Of a stretch of DNA of 64,000 nucleotides, positions 22,401-34,439 are shown piece after piece (the stretch's first letter is position 1; each line of letters begins with the position of its first letter). Source of the DNA: Saururus chinensis (lineage: Eukaryota > Streptophyta > Magnoliopsida > Piperales > Saururaceae); contig CP141146.1 of NCBI GenBank assembly GCA_035235625.1, positions 17,540,501 to 17,604,500 of the forward strand, written 5' to 3'. A program made the translations under genes and the position numbers. A model generated the notes under the pieces. That model saw nothing but the letters and a program-made list of their open reading frames with translations, was not told the origin of the DNA and ran no database searches.

Positions 22401-25400
22401 TGTCATGACTCGTGTTTTTAAAATCCTTTTTAAATAGCACATACGATAAGTCACAAAGAAATTTTTTTCTTTCTTAATGCAAAATAAACCATTTAATTAA
22501 ATATCCACGTCATGATAATTCGGGTTCACAAAGAGGAATATCAAATCATATGATATTATTACATATTTTTAAAATCCATAAAGAGTAGGCTATCTATCTA
22601 AGTACAAGTCTATCATGAGTCTGAAAATAAAGAACTAACTTGACTCTCATGCCAAAGATACAACTACTTACCATAATGGTATAAATAAGGTACTAAATCT
22701 CACACTCGTCTGTCTTGATCTTACAAGTCCCTGCCTGAAGAACTTGCAACCAATCAAACTAAATAACAATGGAACTTCTCCACCCTCAGGAGAAGAGTTT
22801 CCAAAAGAGCAAAAGGATGAATTAATATTTTTTAGATTAGGCCAACACAACCAAGATGTTAGTTGCTTACATACTCATAAGACAACATCTCCAATGTTAG
22901 TTCCAACAAGATCGGATGTAGACATAGTTCTGCCTAGAAATTACAGTATCTCAAGAAGCATAACATCAAACATGCAATGGTTAAGTGTTTTCAACCAACC
23001 TATATTTTATGCAAGTCATTTAATCGATCCACTTGTTCTAATTAACAATCAATAGCAATCAATGTCATTGATTATCTCACAACCCTTGTTCAATAATTAA
23101 TAACCCTATCTAATCCCTTGGACAAACAGCCACATCATATGTCACATAGAATGACACATCATACTAACCACCCTTCTTTGTTCATACCCAATTCTAGGTT
23201 TAACAAAATACAACTTGCGATGAAGGTCAATACACTACAATCGTAGTGTAAAGAAATAAGAAAATAATATAAATATATGTTCACCTAGAGATAACTTGAC
23301 TCTAAAAGAAGTTCCCAAATACTCAACTCCGACAATGAAGTAGACTGCTTAAATAACAGCTTAACCCAAATCCCCAGGGCTCTCAATAGCCTACCATAAA
23401 TCTGGAGAAGTGGATTTTAACTATGCTCATGAACACAGATTGACGAGAAACACAAGTCTTCCATGATGCTCATGCAACTCTACTTTTCGTACACACTATA
23501 TGGTCCTATAAAGACATATGGGAAACCCACAATAGAGACCACTCTAGTCAATACGCAAACTATCATGGCAATGAAGAAAGTGTGCAAGCATCACAATCTC
23601 CACCCTCTCCAACTTTGGGAAAAATGTCCTCAATGATATAAACAATGTAACCCACAGGAGTCTAAGGTCTATGTGACCACTGACTCCCAAAACGTTCGAA
23701 ACTTAGACTTGATTAATTTTATCCAGTCACGTATTTGTCCAACCAATTAGGTCATCTTCACATTGTAAATTGGCTCAATAAATAGCTCGTCCAATGAGAT
23801 ATGACTCATAAATCAACCCAAACCCTATTAGTCTCCATGAGACTAGGGTAAACTCCAACAACTACCCTCGGTTCATTAACCAAGGTAAGTATTTATGTCA
23901 AGACCATATTCACTCCATGAATCGATCCCAAACCCCATTGAAGGTATTTCAGTCTTTATCTTGATTAGGTGCTCCCCCGCAATATAAAGATAATCAATCT
24001 CTCGTGATTAATCCTCATTAATCTTAATTTATCAATATACACTAGTGGCTTAATAATAAAAGCATGCATTAGAGTAAGTAACATAAATAACATGAAGTCA
24101 CACAAGTCTATTAATAATAAATAGAGGTCAATTATACTCATTTTTAGGGCTAGAGCTTGATATATTCAAGCCCATGAATATAAATAACTCCTACGCATCA
24201 TGAAAGTTACGTATAAACTACCATAGTAAATCGATTCATTAGGTTACTGTAATAACCCTAATTTTTGACACAGTCTCTTTAAAGTTTATTTTTAATAATT
24301 TCTTAAGATCGGTTAGAACTCGTAGAGATGAGCGTAACAAGTCGTAAAATGCATAAAATGGAGGACGGGAACAAAAGTTACGACCTCGGGAAGCGTACCC
24401 TAAAAAACCGACGGGACCCACTTTTAAAATACAGGTAAACTGGTTCATAAGTGGTCTAGTCTCATAAGGCTCATCAATATGAGCTCAACGGTACCAAGAA
24501 TGCTCACTTGCCGGAAACCACCGTCCTCCCCTATAAATACCCCATTCCGGCCATAATTTTTACCACAACTCATTTTTACCCCTCTCATTGTTTTCACTAT
24601 TCCCGACCCGTTTTAAGTCCGAATTACACGATCCAAGACCCGTTTCTTACTAAATCGAGGGCCCTCTACTCACCGGAAGGGTTATTTTCTTGAGGTGACC
24701 TCTCTAAAATCCAGAAAACCCTACCACATCCCTAATCCTCCCCTTTCTTCTTTTTACTGTTTTCGAACCATTTCAAACCCTTTTAGCCCGTTCAAAAGCC
24801 GTACCCCACTAAATCAAAGGTGTTCTACGCGTTGGGACCATTATTATGCCCAAATTGCCACTCGAAGGAAGGATCTTCTTTATATTCTACGAGGGGATTT
24901 CTTATACTATGCAAGCGTTATAGGTAGGTAGTTTTAAATTCTAATCGTATGCCAAGATTTTGACTTGCCAAAGTTCTGCTAAAAGTTTTCTTCTACTAAG
25001 AAACTCTATCTTTAAAAGCATCTTCTCTTTTTAGAGACTTCTCTGAGTTTTGGGTAACCGTACCCTCTAGATAATTCTTGATCTTTCGAAACTGAGGATT
25101 ACTTTGATGATGATTATGGGTACCACAAATATTTATCTCTAGCGTGCATATAGGACTGGGATATCATGGGAAAATCCCTTTCCTTCTGTCTCCCATTGGC
25201 CCAATGAGCGCGGGTGTAAGTTATCTGATATCATGACATTTTTGTGACCGTGTTTTTAGATTTATTTTCTGAATGATTTTAAAAGAAGGATGTCACAATT
25301 TTTACATCCATGGAGCATATTCTTAGAACTTAACTCAACCTACTGAGTATGAATTTACTTACCCACCATCAAATTCTATAGGTGTGTCACTCGAATTTGA

Positions 25401-27678
25401 AGGAGCCGACGAAGAGTTTTCTTAAATTACAGTTTCTGTACTTTCTTTTTCTACTTTATGTAATGTTTGTATTGACTCATGTATAAAGGCATGTTATGCC
25501 AAATTTTGGATATCTTTGTATAATACAAAGTATTTTGTAATTACTCTTTTGGTACACGGTGATCCTTGGCATTAGTAATATAAAATTTGTTACATTTTCA
25601 AAAAATTATTTTCTTTTATTCCTAAAAGATCGAGGGGCATTACAATTATAGACACGTGTAATACGTTGCCTTAAACCCTAAGAATGAAGGTTATTCCCCT
25701 TGTTTCCCATGACACTGTGACATGTAAAGGTCTTCTTGTCACCTACCGGTCCCACTCCTTCCATTTAAAGACCTTTATTATTATAAGGTGCCCTAACTCT
25801 TCGTGGGCTAGGGTATCCGTTTATGTGAAAATGGAATAGACTGCCCTTAGGGACATTCGGGTAATTCTACCACCTGAGGTATGATACTCTCCCTTGGGTC
25901 ATTCTGGTTATCTCACTATCCTTCCATTGATTTCAAGCCATTGACCTCTCTAGAGGCTCTAGTCTCAAATTGACTCGTGCTTCCGTTCACACGAATGTGG
26001 CTGGTTCGCTCATAGGGTATTTCTATCATTTTGTTTAGGGTTTTCCTAAACTCTAATTTGTCTATAACTAAGCCCCAGGGTACTCTTTGATGTCATGAAC
26101 CCAGGGTAGGTTCTTGGTGATTCACAGGGTCGTGAACCCCTTGAACTGACCCTAGTTTGCTTAACAATTCACCATTAACCTTAGGGCAAAATGGTCAATT
26201 ATCCACTTACTAGGATTTTTCCCCACTATAAAAATTGGTCTATCTTTAGGGTACACACTCACCAATCACTAGGATTTTTTTCATTTTTTAAATCCTCATA
26301 GGCCCCTGAACCAAAGCTCAAGTTGTGTAATTAAGTATTATACTACAGTTCAACTGGAAGGGTAAAATAATTATTTTATAGCCTTTGAGATTTTTACCAA
26401 GGTTGAAACTTGGTCAGAATACTCGTAACTCCCTTCAAGTCATTCCATAATTTTCTAAATATTTTTAGACAACTACACCCCTCTGAATAGGACTCGGTTA
26501 AGTACCCCTATATTTTTTTTGTGAACCGTGTACAAATGACCCTCGAAACGGACCTGGTTCATGGGTCATCTTCTTCCTTTAGCCTGGAACAAAACACCCA
26601 GGAACAAAGCACCACCCAAGTGCTCCTCTGTTCTTGGCTGGCTGTCCAAGGCTGCCAGAGGCCATGACCGTGCAAGGCCATCCGTGAAAACCCACGCTTG
26701 CCATTGAGACAATGAAGGGGTAAGCTCCACCATCAACAATAGCCCCACCGATCAAACCATAGGCAACCCTCCCAGTTTACAAAGAGTTACAAAGCTCTCT
26801 AATGGTTTTTATTAGCTAATTGAAAAATTGTCTTTCTCCTTTAAAACAACCCAAAAGGAAAACCCAAAGCACAATTACCCATTTATTATAATTTTGAATC
26901 ATGAATTACTAAATTCTTAAAGGCATGCATCTTGTAACAAACTGGTAAGTGCAATTGATGCTTGTATACAAAGACTCACACTCGCAGCATACTTATGGAC
27001 GTAAAGATCAAATATTAACAAGTTCAAGACTATATTAGTTCACCGAACTTGCAAACCAGACACGATTCAATAAATCTAAGTCATTGTTGTGTAACTAATT
27101 AAAAACATACACTAATACCATCATCTCTCGAAACTCCATTACTTGTGCTTGCTCCTCCCTGCCTTTGTCGTTGTCCATGCTTTCTCCCGTTGCCAGAAAA
27201 ATCCATCTTCTCGGGCAGCTCATCTCTCCTCCAATCTCAAGGCACTAAAAGCTCCTCCTCAAAAGCCCTAATTAGGTTTTTATAATAAAGGGGATTAGGG
27301 TTCCTAATCCCCTAAGAGGTTTGGACCAACTAAACCTCCCTTGGAACCCCCATTGGGCCTTCTAAATATTAATTTTTGTCACTATAATTAACTGGGCCCA
27401 TAGAGCAACTTAAACGGCCATTTTGAGCATCTAATTCGGGTAAACCAGCCATGTGCGCCATATTCAAATTCAAATGGTTTTATCTCCCTCATCTGAACCC
27501 CGATTCGTACATTCTTGGTACCGTTTCAAAGATCTTTCTGTCTTCTTTCTATCACATAGGTCTATGCCTTAAATTCCATCTAATGGGGAAGTTATTCATA
27601 CAAGAAGATCAATGGGGTCAAACACCCTAATTTTCACGTGGACAACTTCGGGAATTTAGAAAAATTTTGGACATTACA
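22401..27678 (-). mobile_element. Solo LTR, Tekay/Del-like, containing a nested solo LTR
   Basis: On the minus strand it begins at 27678 with TGTAATGTCCAAAATTTTTC and ends at 22401 with CACGAGTCATGACA. A perfect TTAAT duplication lies at 22396-22400 and 27679-27683. After removing the nested insertion it is about 3.9 kb, near the 3.7 kb of the homologous LTR at 54971-58715. Along its length it shares the GGGCCCAGTTAATTA-like block, the TATTATAAAAAC TATA region and the Asn/Pro-poor U5 block. No primer site adjoins it. It split the KI-type MULE between the repeat block and the protease gene. Confidence 0.85.
24248..25644 (+). mobile_element. Nested solo LTR, 1.4 kb
   Basis: Ends are TGTAATAACCCTAATTTTTG and AGATCGAGGGGCATTACA, an inverted TGTAATR-CCCT pair. 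The flanks are GTTAC (24243-24247) and ATTAT (25645-25649). They differ by two transitions, plausibly an aged duplication. The homologous LTR at 54971-58715 continues through this site without the block (near 57090, CGTGTCTGCAAC), which fixes the insertion. A TATA-like CCTATAAATACC near 24530 supports an LTR promoter in plus orientation. Confidence 0.75.
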
Positions 27679-27719
27679 TTAATAGTATCATCTCATCATC
27701 TATAATCTCTCGTAGACAT

Positions 27720-29200
27720 CCATGGATTTACAACATACCATGTTATCCATTTCTTAAACTTCTTCACATCAAAAGACTGGATGCTCTCTCCTAATGTCAG
27801 CCTATATATGTAGTAGCAAAAAAATGCCCCACAATCATCCCCATTCTCTTGCAATTATGGAACCTTCAAGTGAGTAGTCTCCATTTCTTAACCCAGTCTT
27901 TCGGAAGGTCCACATCGAACACATACATTGCCTGCCTCCACATTGGATGGAAAAAGGTGTTCACATCAGCTACAAGCATCATGTGTTTCCCTATGTTGTT
28001 ATATACAAACACCTTTCGTTCGGTAGTTCTAAATTCCAATAGGGTCCAATGCCTATCCTTGACGATAGAAAGGAGCCACCGCATGATTTTGAAAATGTTT
28101 ACATAAGAGTGTGTTGAACTTGCATCAGATGGTGAGTTCACTGGTTGTGCATCTTTGTTGGGTTGTGAGGCTAACGTGTCTTTATAATATGCATTCCCTT
28201 GAGAACTAATGTTTTGTACAATAAGAAGATATAAGTCAGTATTCTTGTAGAACAATCAACTGCCAAAATACTAGTACTGGACTATATTCAACATTAATTA
28301 GTCACTTACTATAAAGTGAGGGTAAAAAATGTGAACGCTATGCATGTCATCATCCTCCCTTTCCAAATACAAAAATGCATCGCAATTCCATCGCAACATC
28401 CACTAACCCATCACATAAAACTGTCGCAATTCCATTGCATCTAATAGTAAACTATGATCACTATAAATATACATCACCATATTAGTCTCAATATATAAAT
28501 ATACCATCAAAATACCATCACATAAGAAACAAGATAGTCCTTGAGCCATAGCTGTAAATACTATCAGCTGCATTCCTCATGCTGCTCCTTAGTTGATTGT
28601 ATACCACCAACTTGGCCCAAGGTACATTATGAAATGCTATCAATTTGGGTTCATCCATCATAACCCAGAATTTTTTCTCCACATTACCCCTTGGCATTGA
28701 CATTAGGAACACGACAAACACATACAGTAAAGCGAGTCTAATCTTATACTCTAAATTTGTCTTCTTAAAGGCCATGGCATTCCAAATATCCACATCGTGG
28801 AAAACTTGAACTTTTGGAAACATCCAGGCCTTGAACTTGCTTGTGACAATTTTAGGGTGGCCAACTTTCCACAAAAAGAGAATGTAAGACAAACAAGACA
28901 AGTTTGTTTGACCGATAGTATGCAAGCAACCAGTTGGTGGCACATTATATTTTCTTGCAGTTCTATCAACGTCTTAAAAATTGTCCTTTTAAACTTATCC
29001 CTCACATCCTCGGTCAAGAATGTATCCAAGTCTTTTAACTTGGATGTAGTGCATCGCAATCCCATCACAAATACATCATACACTTCAATTACAACATACA
29101 TAACTGTAAATACATTGCATACCATAGACCCCCTAACAGAAAAAGATAACATACAAAACTATAAATACATTTCAAAGGGTTTAATGGACATACTTTATTC
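27720..29200 (-). pseudogene. KI-type MULE gene: DUF1985 + Ulp1-like (C48) cysteine protease
   Basis: Read right to left, an N-terminal region (29200-28540) contains a DUF1985-like stretch: LEYKIRLALLYVFVVFLM, then IAFHNVPWAKLVVYNQLR. After a probable intron (28260-28540) comes the protease region: RHWTLLEFRTTERKVFVYNN near 28060-27990, and QENGDDCGAFFCYY with the catalytic-type Cys near 27828-27836, followed by SFDVKKFKKWITW near 27760. The His-Trp, Gln and Asp-Cys-Gly landmarks of Ulp1/SENP enzymes are present. The Asp expected in 'VYDS' reads Asn (VYNN). DUF1985 with a C48 domain is the layout of Kaonashi-ULP genes carried by plant MULEs. Frameshifts between the overlapping frames at 28518-29152 suggest decay. 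It is probably part of the same element as the transposase at 13857-16020. Confidence 0.75.
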
Positions 29201-29209
29201 ACTCCTGAC

Positions 29210-30825
29210 ATTTTCTGATGTGAGTGTAGCTATTCACAACTGTCCTGTTGCACTTCTGAATGTCTCCCCTACTCCCTCAGACAAATGTGATGGAAGATAT
29301 TGTGGCTTGAAGGCTGGGTGGAAGTGAAGGGCTTCTCGTCCTTGAAAGTAGCTGATTACAGAAAAAATGAAATGGGCAGGGAGGAGCCTAGCAATGGGTG
29401 CATCTATTGGAGCTTGGCGATGGTCTGTCTCTTTGTAGGCAAGTAATTGTGTCTCTTCCACCATGATGGGGTGCATCGGTTGGAGCTTGCCAATAGTCTG
29501 TCTCTTCCTCTTGCAATTTAGTGCAAAGGGAGCTGCGTTTGTTCACTTCTATTGGAGTCATCTGTCTCTTCCTCTTGCGATTTGGTATGAAGGGAGCAAC
29601 ATTTCTTCAGTTCTATTGGAACCGGTCCATCTCTTCTTCTTGTGATTGGGTGCAAAAAGCTACGTCTCTTCACTTGCGATGTCTGTCTCATCCTCTTGTA
29701 ATGGGACAAAGTGGCTCATTTCGTGTCCAATCCACTATGCAAGGTCAAGTTGGAAGACAATGAGAAAATTTCCCATGTGTGGCTTGAAGTGGATGGGTGC
29801 CAAACCAAACTTATTTTTCCCAATGGCACACATGGCCTACTTTGGGATTATTTTACACATGGTGGCCTATTTTGGCAATATTTTCCTCTCTCTTTCTAAA
29901 CAGAAATTTCACCTAAAATTATTACTATTTTTTTACTCAATCTATTCTATATTAATTGTTTTATTTAAAAAAATTATTAAACACTAGGACTCACATTTAA
30001 AAATAGAAATAGTTTATGGCCAACTTTTTTAAGTAGTAAGCAATAGTGTTTTAAGACCCGGACCCGCTCGACTAGTTCAATCGGGCCCAGTTAGTAATTT
30101 GGATTGAATCATTGAGGTTGACTTGGGTGGGTTACTATGGTCCGGTCTGTCGAACCGGTGCCCCAGACAACTGAGCTGATCTAATTTTTTGCCAAAAATT
30201 AATAATAATAAAGCCATAATCTCTTTTCACCACCCCATGGTGTCTTCCTCCTTGGGGCTCAATTTAGGTCAGGGAGGAGAGGGGATGGCCCCAAGTGGAG
30301 AGGAACAATGGAAGGAGGAAGGGGTAAGGAGGGATTGGAGTCGTTGGGGACCAAGACATCAGAGAGGAGAGGGAGGGGAAGCCGAGGTGCTATGGGGTTT
30401 GGGCCAGGATTTTGGGGATGAGGGGGGGAATTCACAAGGGGAGAGGATGAGGGAAAGTAGGAAGGGGAATTGGGAAGAGGAAAAGGTGGAATTGGGAAGA
30501 GGGAAAAAGAGGGGGTGGTTGTGGATGGGGTTGGGGTCGGAGCAGAGGCTGGACTGTCAAGGTAGAGAGGGGGTGGCCCCAAGAGGAGAGGAAGAGGGGA
30601 AGGAGGAAGGGGGATGTCGCCGTCGCCACATGAGGAATTAGGGTTAGGGCCTTAAGAGGGGTTTGTGTGGGTGGGGTTGCAGAGGGCTTTTATAGGTTGA
30701 CCCCCGGTTGAACAAATGGGCCCAGTGCCTTAACATCACATCCCCTTTCCTTTGACTGCACTAGTCAAAGCCAGAGAGGAACACCCCTCTGGGGTCCAAT
30801 CAACAAAAGGGCCTAAGTGGCAAGG
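29210..30825. other. Probable MULE right flank, then unassigned DNA with a purine-rich tract
   Basis: 29210-29960 contains several imperfect repeats of TCTGTCTCTTCCTCTTGCGATTTGG (fragments near 29497, 29566, 29630 and 29685) and may be the right edge of the KI-type MULE. From 30050 the words GACCCGGACCCG and CGAACCGGTGCC suggest another degraded transposon. 30265-30620 is strongly purine-rich on the plus strand. No protein family is recognisable. The frames at 30189-30641 are low-complexity. Confidence 0.4.
30265..30620 (+). repeat. Purine-rich tract with an internal duplication
   Basis: Mainly G and A on the plus strand. Two related ~50-bp stretches begin near 30275 and 30565. Both carry GGCCCCAAG-GGAGAGGAA and end in GGAAGGAGGAAGGGG. 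Confidence 0.6.
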
Positions 30826-31249
30826 TGTTTGAATGTGTATGACATCGTGTTGGCTTGACTAGAACACATAGTGTTTAGAAATAGATTCCTATTTAAAAGA
30901 GGCATTATGATGTAACTGACATTAGATTGTTATAAAAAGTTAATAAGCAATCATGGGTTTGGTACATAAGAGATGCATTTCTAGGAGGGAGAAAATAGTG
31001 GTAATAGGTGCTTTTATAAGAGAGAAAAGTGGGTTTTCTTTGCTTCCTTGGGTTAAATTCTTATAACTTGGTTTTGGTTAGTAATAGTAGAATTTGCTAC
31101 TACTACGACTACTACTACTACTACTAGTGGAGATAGGCATTGCCAAACCACAGAGGTAATCTTGTTGTCTCTTGTTTTTCCTAGTACTCGTGCATCATTG
31201 TGCTTGTTGTTTATGTGAATGGGGCTTGTTCTAGAGGTTGTGTTCAACA
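30826..31249 (+). mobile_element. Probable LTR of a degraded copia element
   Basis: A 424-bp block with TGTTTGA at the left and its near-complement TTCAACA at the right, a TATAAAAAG box at about 30932 and a CTA trinucleotide run near 31098-31130. Gag and protease remnants follow downstream in the same orientation. No matching 3' LTR or target duplication was seen, and no clear primer site follows, so the edges are tentative. Confidence 0.5.
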
Positions 31250-31339
31250 CTAGACAAATTATTAGTCAAGGCTAGGGTTTGGAAAGACCCCTAGAACCTT
31301 AACAAATAGAGCCGTCTGTAGGAACCTTAGTAGATTTTG

Positions 31340-32400
31340 GCATGTTTGCTTGTATTTAATTAAGTGGGAGCAATGACGGACAATAGAAAAGTTGAATGGA
31401 AATTTTTTTTATTAATGAAACATCCAAATTTAAAATTATCTTCTATAAAAGGATTCATGGAGACCATTGACAGGGAAGAAGCCTTCAGAAATGATGAGTG
31501 ATGATTGAGAGGAATTGGATCTAAAGGCACATGACATGGTCTAGTTCACAGTGCACCCTTCCATAATATTCAGCATGCCAAGGTGAAGATGTCGATAGAG
31601 TTAATAGAAAATATGTTAGAGATGTATGAGAAGCTTTTACCCACCAATAGGGTTTCCTTTTTCGTGTTGGGAAGATGTATGAAGGAGAAAGCTTTATTGA
31701 GAAGCTTAGAGAATTCAACAACTTGTTGGAACAAGTTTTGTCCATTGTATGAAGCTTGATGTTGCTTCTCAACACGCTAACTAAGATTTAGGAAGGAATG
31801 ATACAGACAATTAGTAGTTATAAAGGGGCATCAAATTTAAAGTTCAATGATGTAGTGACTATTCTTCTTAATGAGGAGAGTTAGAGGGTTGACCAAGAGA
31901 ACATGGGGAGAAAATTTGACAGGGGTGACAACAATAGGGGAATGTCAAAGTCTTGAGGTCGACGCAAGCCCAAGGGTCCAAAAAACAAATAATGTTGAAA
32001 GTGTGGATAAGAAGAGCACTTACAAAGGACTACAATGTCTCTAATAAGTAATCAAATGATTTTGAGATGGAGAGTACAAATGTCATTATAACTAAACAAT
32101 CATATTTAGATGATGTGCTTCTTTTGACCTATGTATGAGTCAAAAGAGGATACGTGGATTATTGACTCAGGTGGTTCCTTTAACTTTACCCATTATTCTA
32201 GTAATTTACTTAATTACACTAAAGGCAATTTTAGGAAATGATGAACCTTGCGAAATTGTTAGAAAGAGAGTCTTGAACTTGTCATTATCAAATGGATGTG
32301 TTTTAACCTTTGTGGTTTACAACACATACCCTATTCGATTCAAAACCTTGTAGAATTAGTTGACACAAGTTATGTAACCACTTTTGACCATTGGTCCTAC
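31340..32400 (+). pseudogene. Ty1/copia gag-protease remnant
   Basis: Readable in one frame through several stops. A gag block near 31665-31900 (MYEGESFIEKLREFNNLLEQ, then LKFNDVVTILLNEE) is followed by a CCHC-knuckle relic at about 31990-32040, with Cys-x2-Cys and His retained and stops in between. The aspartic protease motif DTWIIDSGGSFNFTH lies at 32149-32193 (family consensus WIIDSGA-H). Integrase, reverse transcriptase and RNase H are absent downstream. This is a truncated, dead copy. Confidence 0.7.
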
Positions 32401-32649
32401 AAAATCACAAAATGAGCATTAGTCAAGGCTCGAGGGAAAAGGAGTGGGATGCTCCATAGGACGATATGTAGTGGGGATGTAGTGTTGTCAATAGATGATG
32501 TCAAGTTGATGACATTACTAGCTAGACCATATGTGAGAAGACATGCAAGTCAAGCAATCCAAAGGAATATTTGAGGGGTTAGACATATATTGACATGGAC
32601 TTTTATGAGCACTATAAAAATAAGAGAAAATTTAACATGCTTACCCCTG

Positions 32650-34245
32650 TAGAAAACTATTTAGAGTGATTTACAAAAATAATCATGGAATATAGTGTAT
32701 TATAAAGAATGCCACTAGTTTTAGCATAATTATAGAAATGACCTTATGCACATATCAACCCCTATACATATGATAGAAAATGTCCAAAATAACCCTTTGC
32801 TATTTTCTTCATTTCCACTACCTTCTCTTTGCCATGGGCTTTGGCTCTAGCTTTGCCACCTCGCCACCAGCTTCATCTATGCCTCTGCCAGACCATTGAT
32901 TATGCCACCTTTGCCTCCACCACCGGATCTAATTCCTTTGTCCCCTCCTCCTCCCCTCTTCCTTGTCCTCCTCTTCTCCCCTCCTCCTTCATCATATCCT
33001 CTTCCTCCGTGGAATCTGATGAGACCGCTACAAATAGCATGCACAACCATTTAAACTTTGTATTTTTTCCTCTACAAACCCAGATCTTAAAAAAATGGAC
33101 CTATAATAGTGTTCAATTATTTAAAATAAGAGAGTTTTATTTTAACTTAGTTTCTAAGTTTTTTCCAATGTTGAACAAAGCTCGTACTTCCATAAACGAA
33201 ACTTGCAATAACTTGTAGTTGATAGTTGATAGACATATTTTATTGTAGTAAAAGTTCAGTAAGACAACATTATGAATGCCATTATCTCCCTCAATATTTG
33301 CAGTTAATAATCTCCACGAAACAAATAGATAAATTGAAAAGTAAAGCAAATTTTGTACATGCGACTATCGACGGTCAACTTTCAACTGTCAATTATCACG
33401 TATTGGTAAAAGGGGAAGCTAGCACAAGAAAAGAAGGAGGTCTCTAGTGGTAAAGAAGAGATAGGTAACTGGTGGAGGACTCCATATTGTTCATTATTAG
33501 AGACCTCCTTCTTCTTTAGCACTATGACCTCCTTCTCTGGGGCCGATGATCTCCTTCTACTTTGGTGCTAGTGGCTCCTTCTACCGATACATGACAATTG
33601 ACAGTCAATAATCAATAGTTGAGTATTTAAAATTTGTTTTTATCTAGTTATCTATTTGGTTTGTTGAGATAGTTCAATGCAAATATTGAGGGAGATACTG
33701 CCGCTCAAAATGTTGTCTTATTGCCCCTCTACTACAATAAATTCACTTGTTGCCGGTTATCGCAAGCATTATGTATGACAGTATGAGGGTTGTTTGGCAT
33801 TGGAAAAACTCAAAATCAAGATAAAATAAAACCCACTCTTATTTTTGAATAGTTAAACATGTTTTTGAGTCCATTTTTTAATATTTGAACTTGTAGAAAA
33901 AAATAAAATTTTAATGCCTCTGTTGGCTAGCTTGTGACCAGTCTTGTCAAATTTTAGGAAAGAGGAAGAGGAGCAATAGAGGTGGGTACGGAGGAGGAGG
34001 AAGGAGGTGGAGGCAAGGGAAAAGAAATTGGAGGCGATGGTGGAGGCGACAAAGTTGGAACTGGTGGCAAAGGGAAGGCAGTGGGGTTAGTGGAGTGAAA
34101 AATAATAAAATAGGGGAGAAGTATTCTAAATATTTATTGTCTTATGTGTGGGGGTTGAAATGTGCATAGGGTCATTTCTAGTATTACACTGAAACTCATG
34201 ACATTATAATATGTTGTATTCAAGAACTTTTTTTGTAAAGTACTA
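32650..34245. mobile_element. ~1.6-kb foldback element (near-continuous palindrome)
   Basis: The left arm (32650 to ~33450) matches the reverse complement of the right arm (~33500-34245) almost from end to end. Paired landmarks: GAAATGACCTTATGCACATAT (32735) with ATGTGCATAGGGTCATTTC (34161); the CTTCCCTTTGCCA blocks; TATCTCCCTCAATATTTGCA (33283) with TGCAAATATTGAGGGAGATA (33680); CAACTGTCAATTATCACGTA (33383) with ACATGACAATTGACAG (33589); and AGAAGGAGGTCTCTA (33432) with TAGAGACCTCCTTCTT (33499). The loop is only a few tens of bases. No transposase is encoded. Frames such as 32829-33218 arise from the arm sequence. No target duplication was identified. Confidence 0.8.
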
Positions 34246-34267
34246 AACTATCTATACATAGAATAAG

Positions 34268-34438
34268 GAAAATGATATTCATACTCCTCTTTCTCCGTAC
34301 CAAAACTCTACCCTAGCCTTTGATTGGATAGAGAAAGGTGAGTCTCACCTAATAATAGAAGGATTCACTTTTTATAGTCCAATCAAAGGTTGAAGTAGAG
34401 TTTTGGTGTGGAGAAAGTGGAGAAGAATATCATTTTTC
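34268..34438. mobile_element. Hairpin MITE, 171 bp
   Basis: The first ~60 bp (GAAAATGATATTCATACTCC, TTTCTCCGTACCAAAACTCT, CCTTTGATTGGAT) are repeated in inverted order at the right end, where the plus strand reads CCAATCAAAGGTTG, AGAGTTTTGGTGTGGAGAAA and AATATCATTTTTC. It directly follows the foldback element. Superfamily unknown, as no clear target duplication was found. Confidence 0.75.
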
Positions 34439-34439
34439 A

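Noticed and set aside
29463..29987. Set of overlapping plus-strand frames of 60-113 residues
   Set aside because: They share repeated TCTGTCTCTTCCTCTTGC sequence, overlap in different frames and show no family motif.
30189..30641. 150-residue Gly/Glu/Arg-rich frame
   Set aside because: It is a low-complexity product of the purine-rich tract, open on the opposite strand as well.
32829..33218. 129-residue plus-strand frame with a proline/serine-rich segment
   Set aside because: It lies within one arm of the foldback palindrome, and the other arm carries the same sequence with the frame broken.
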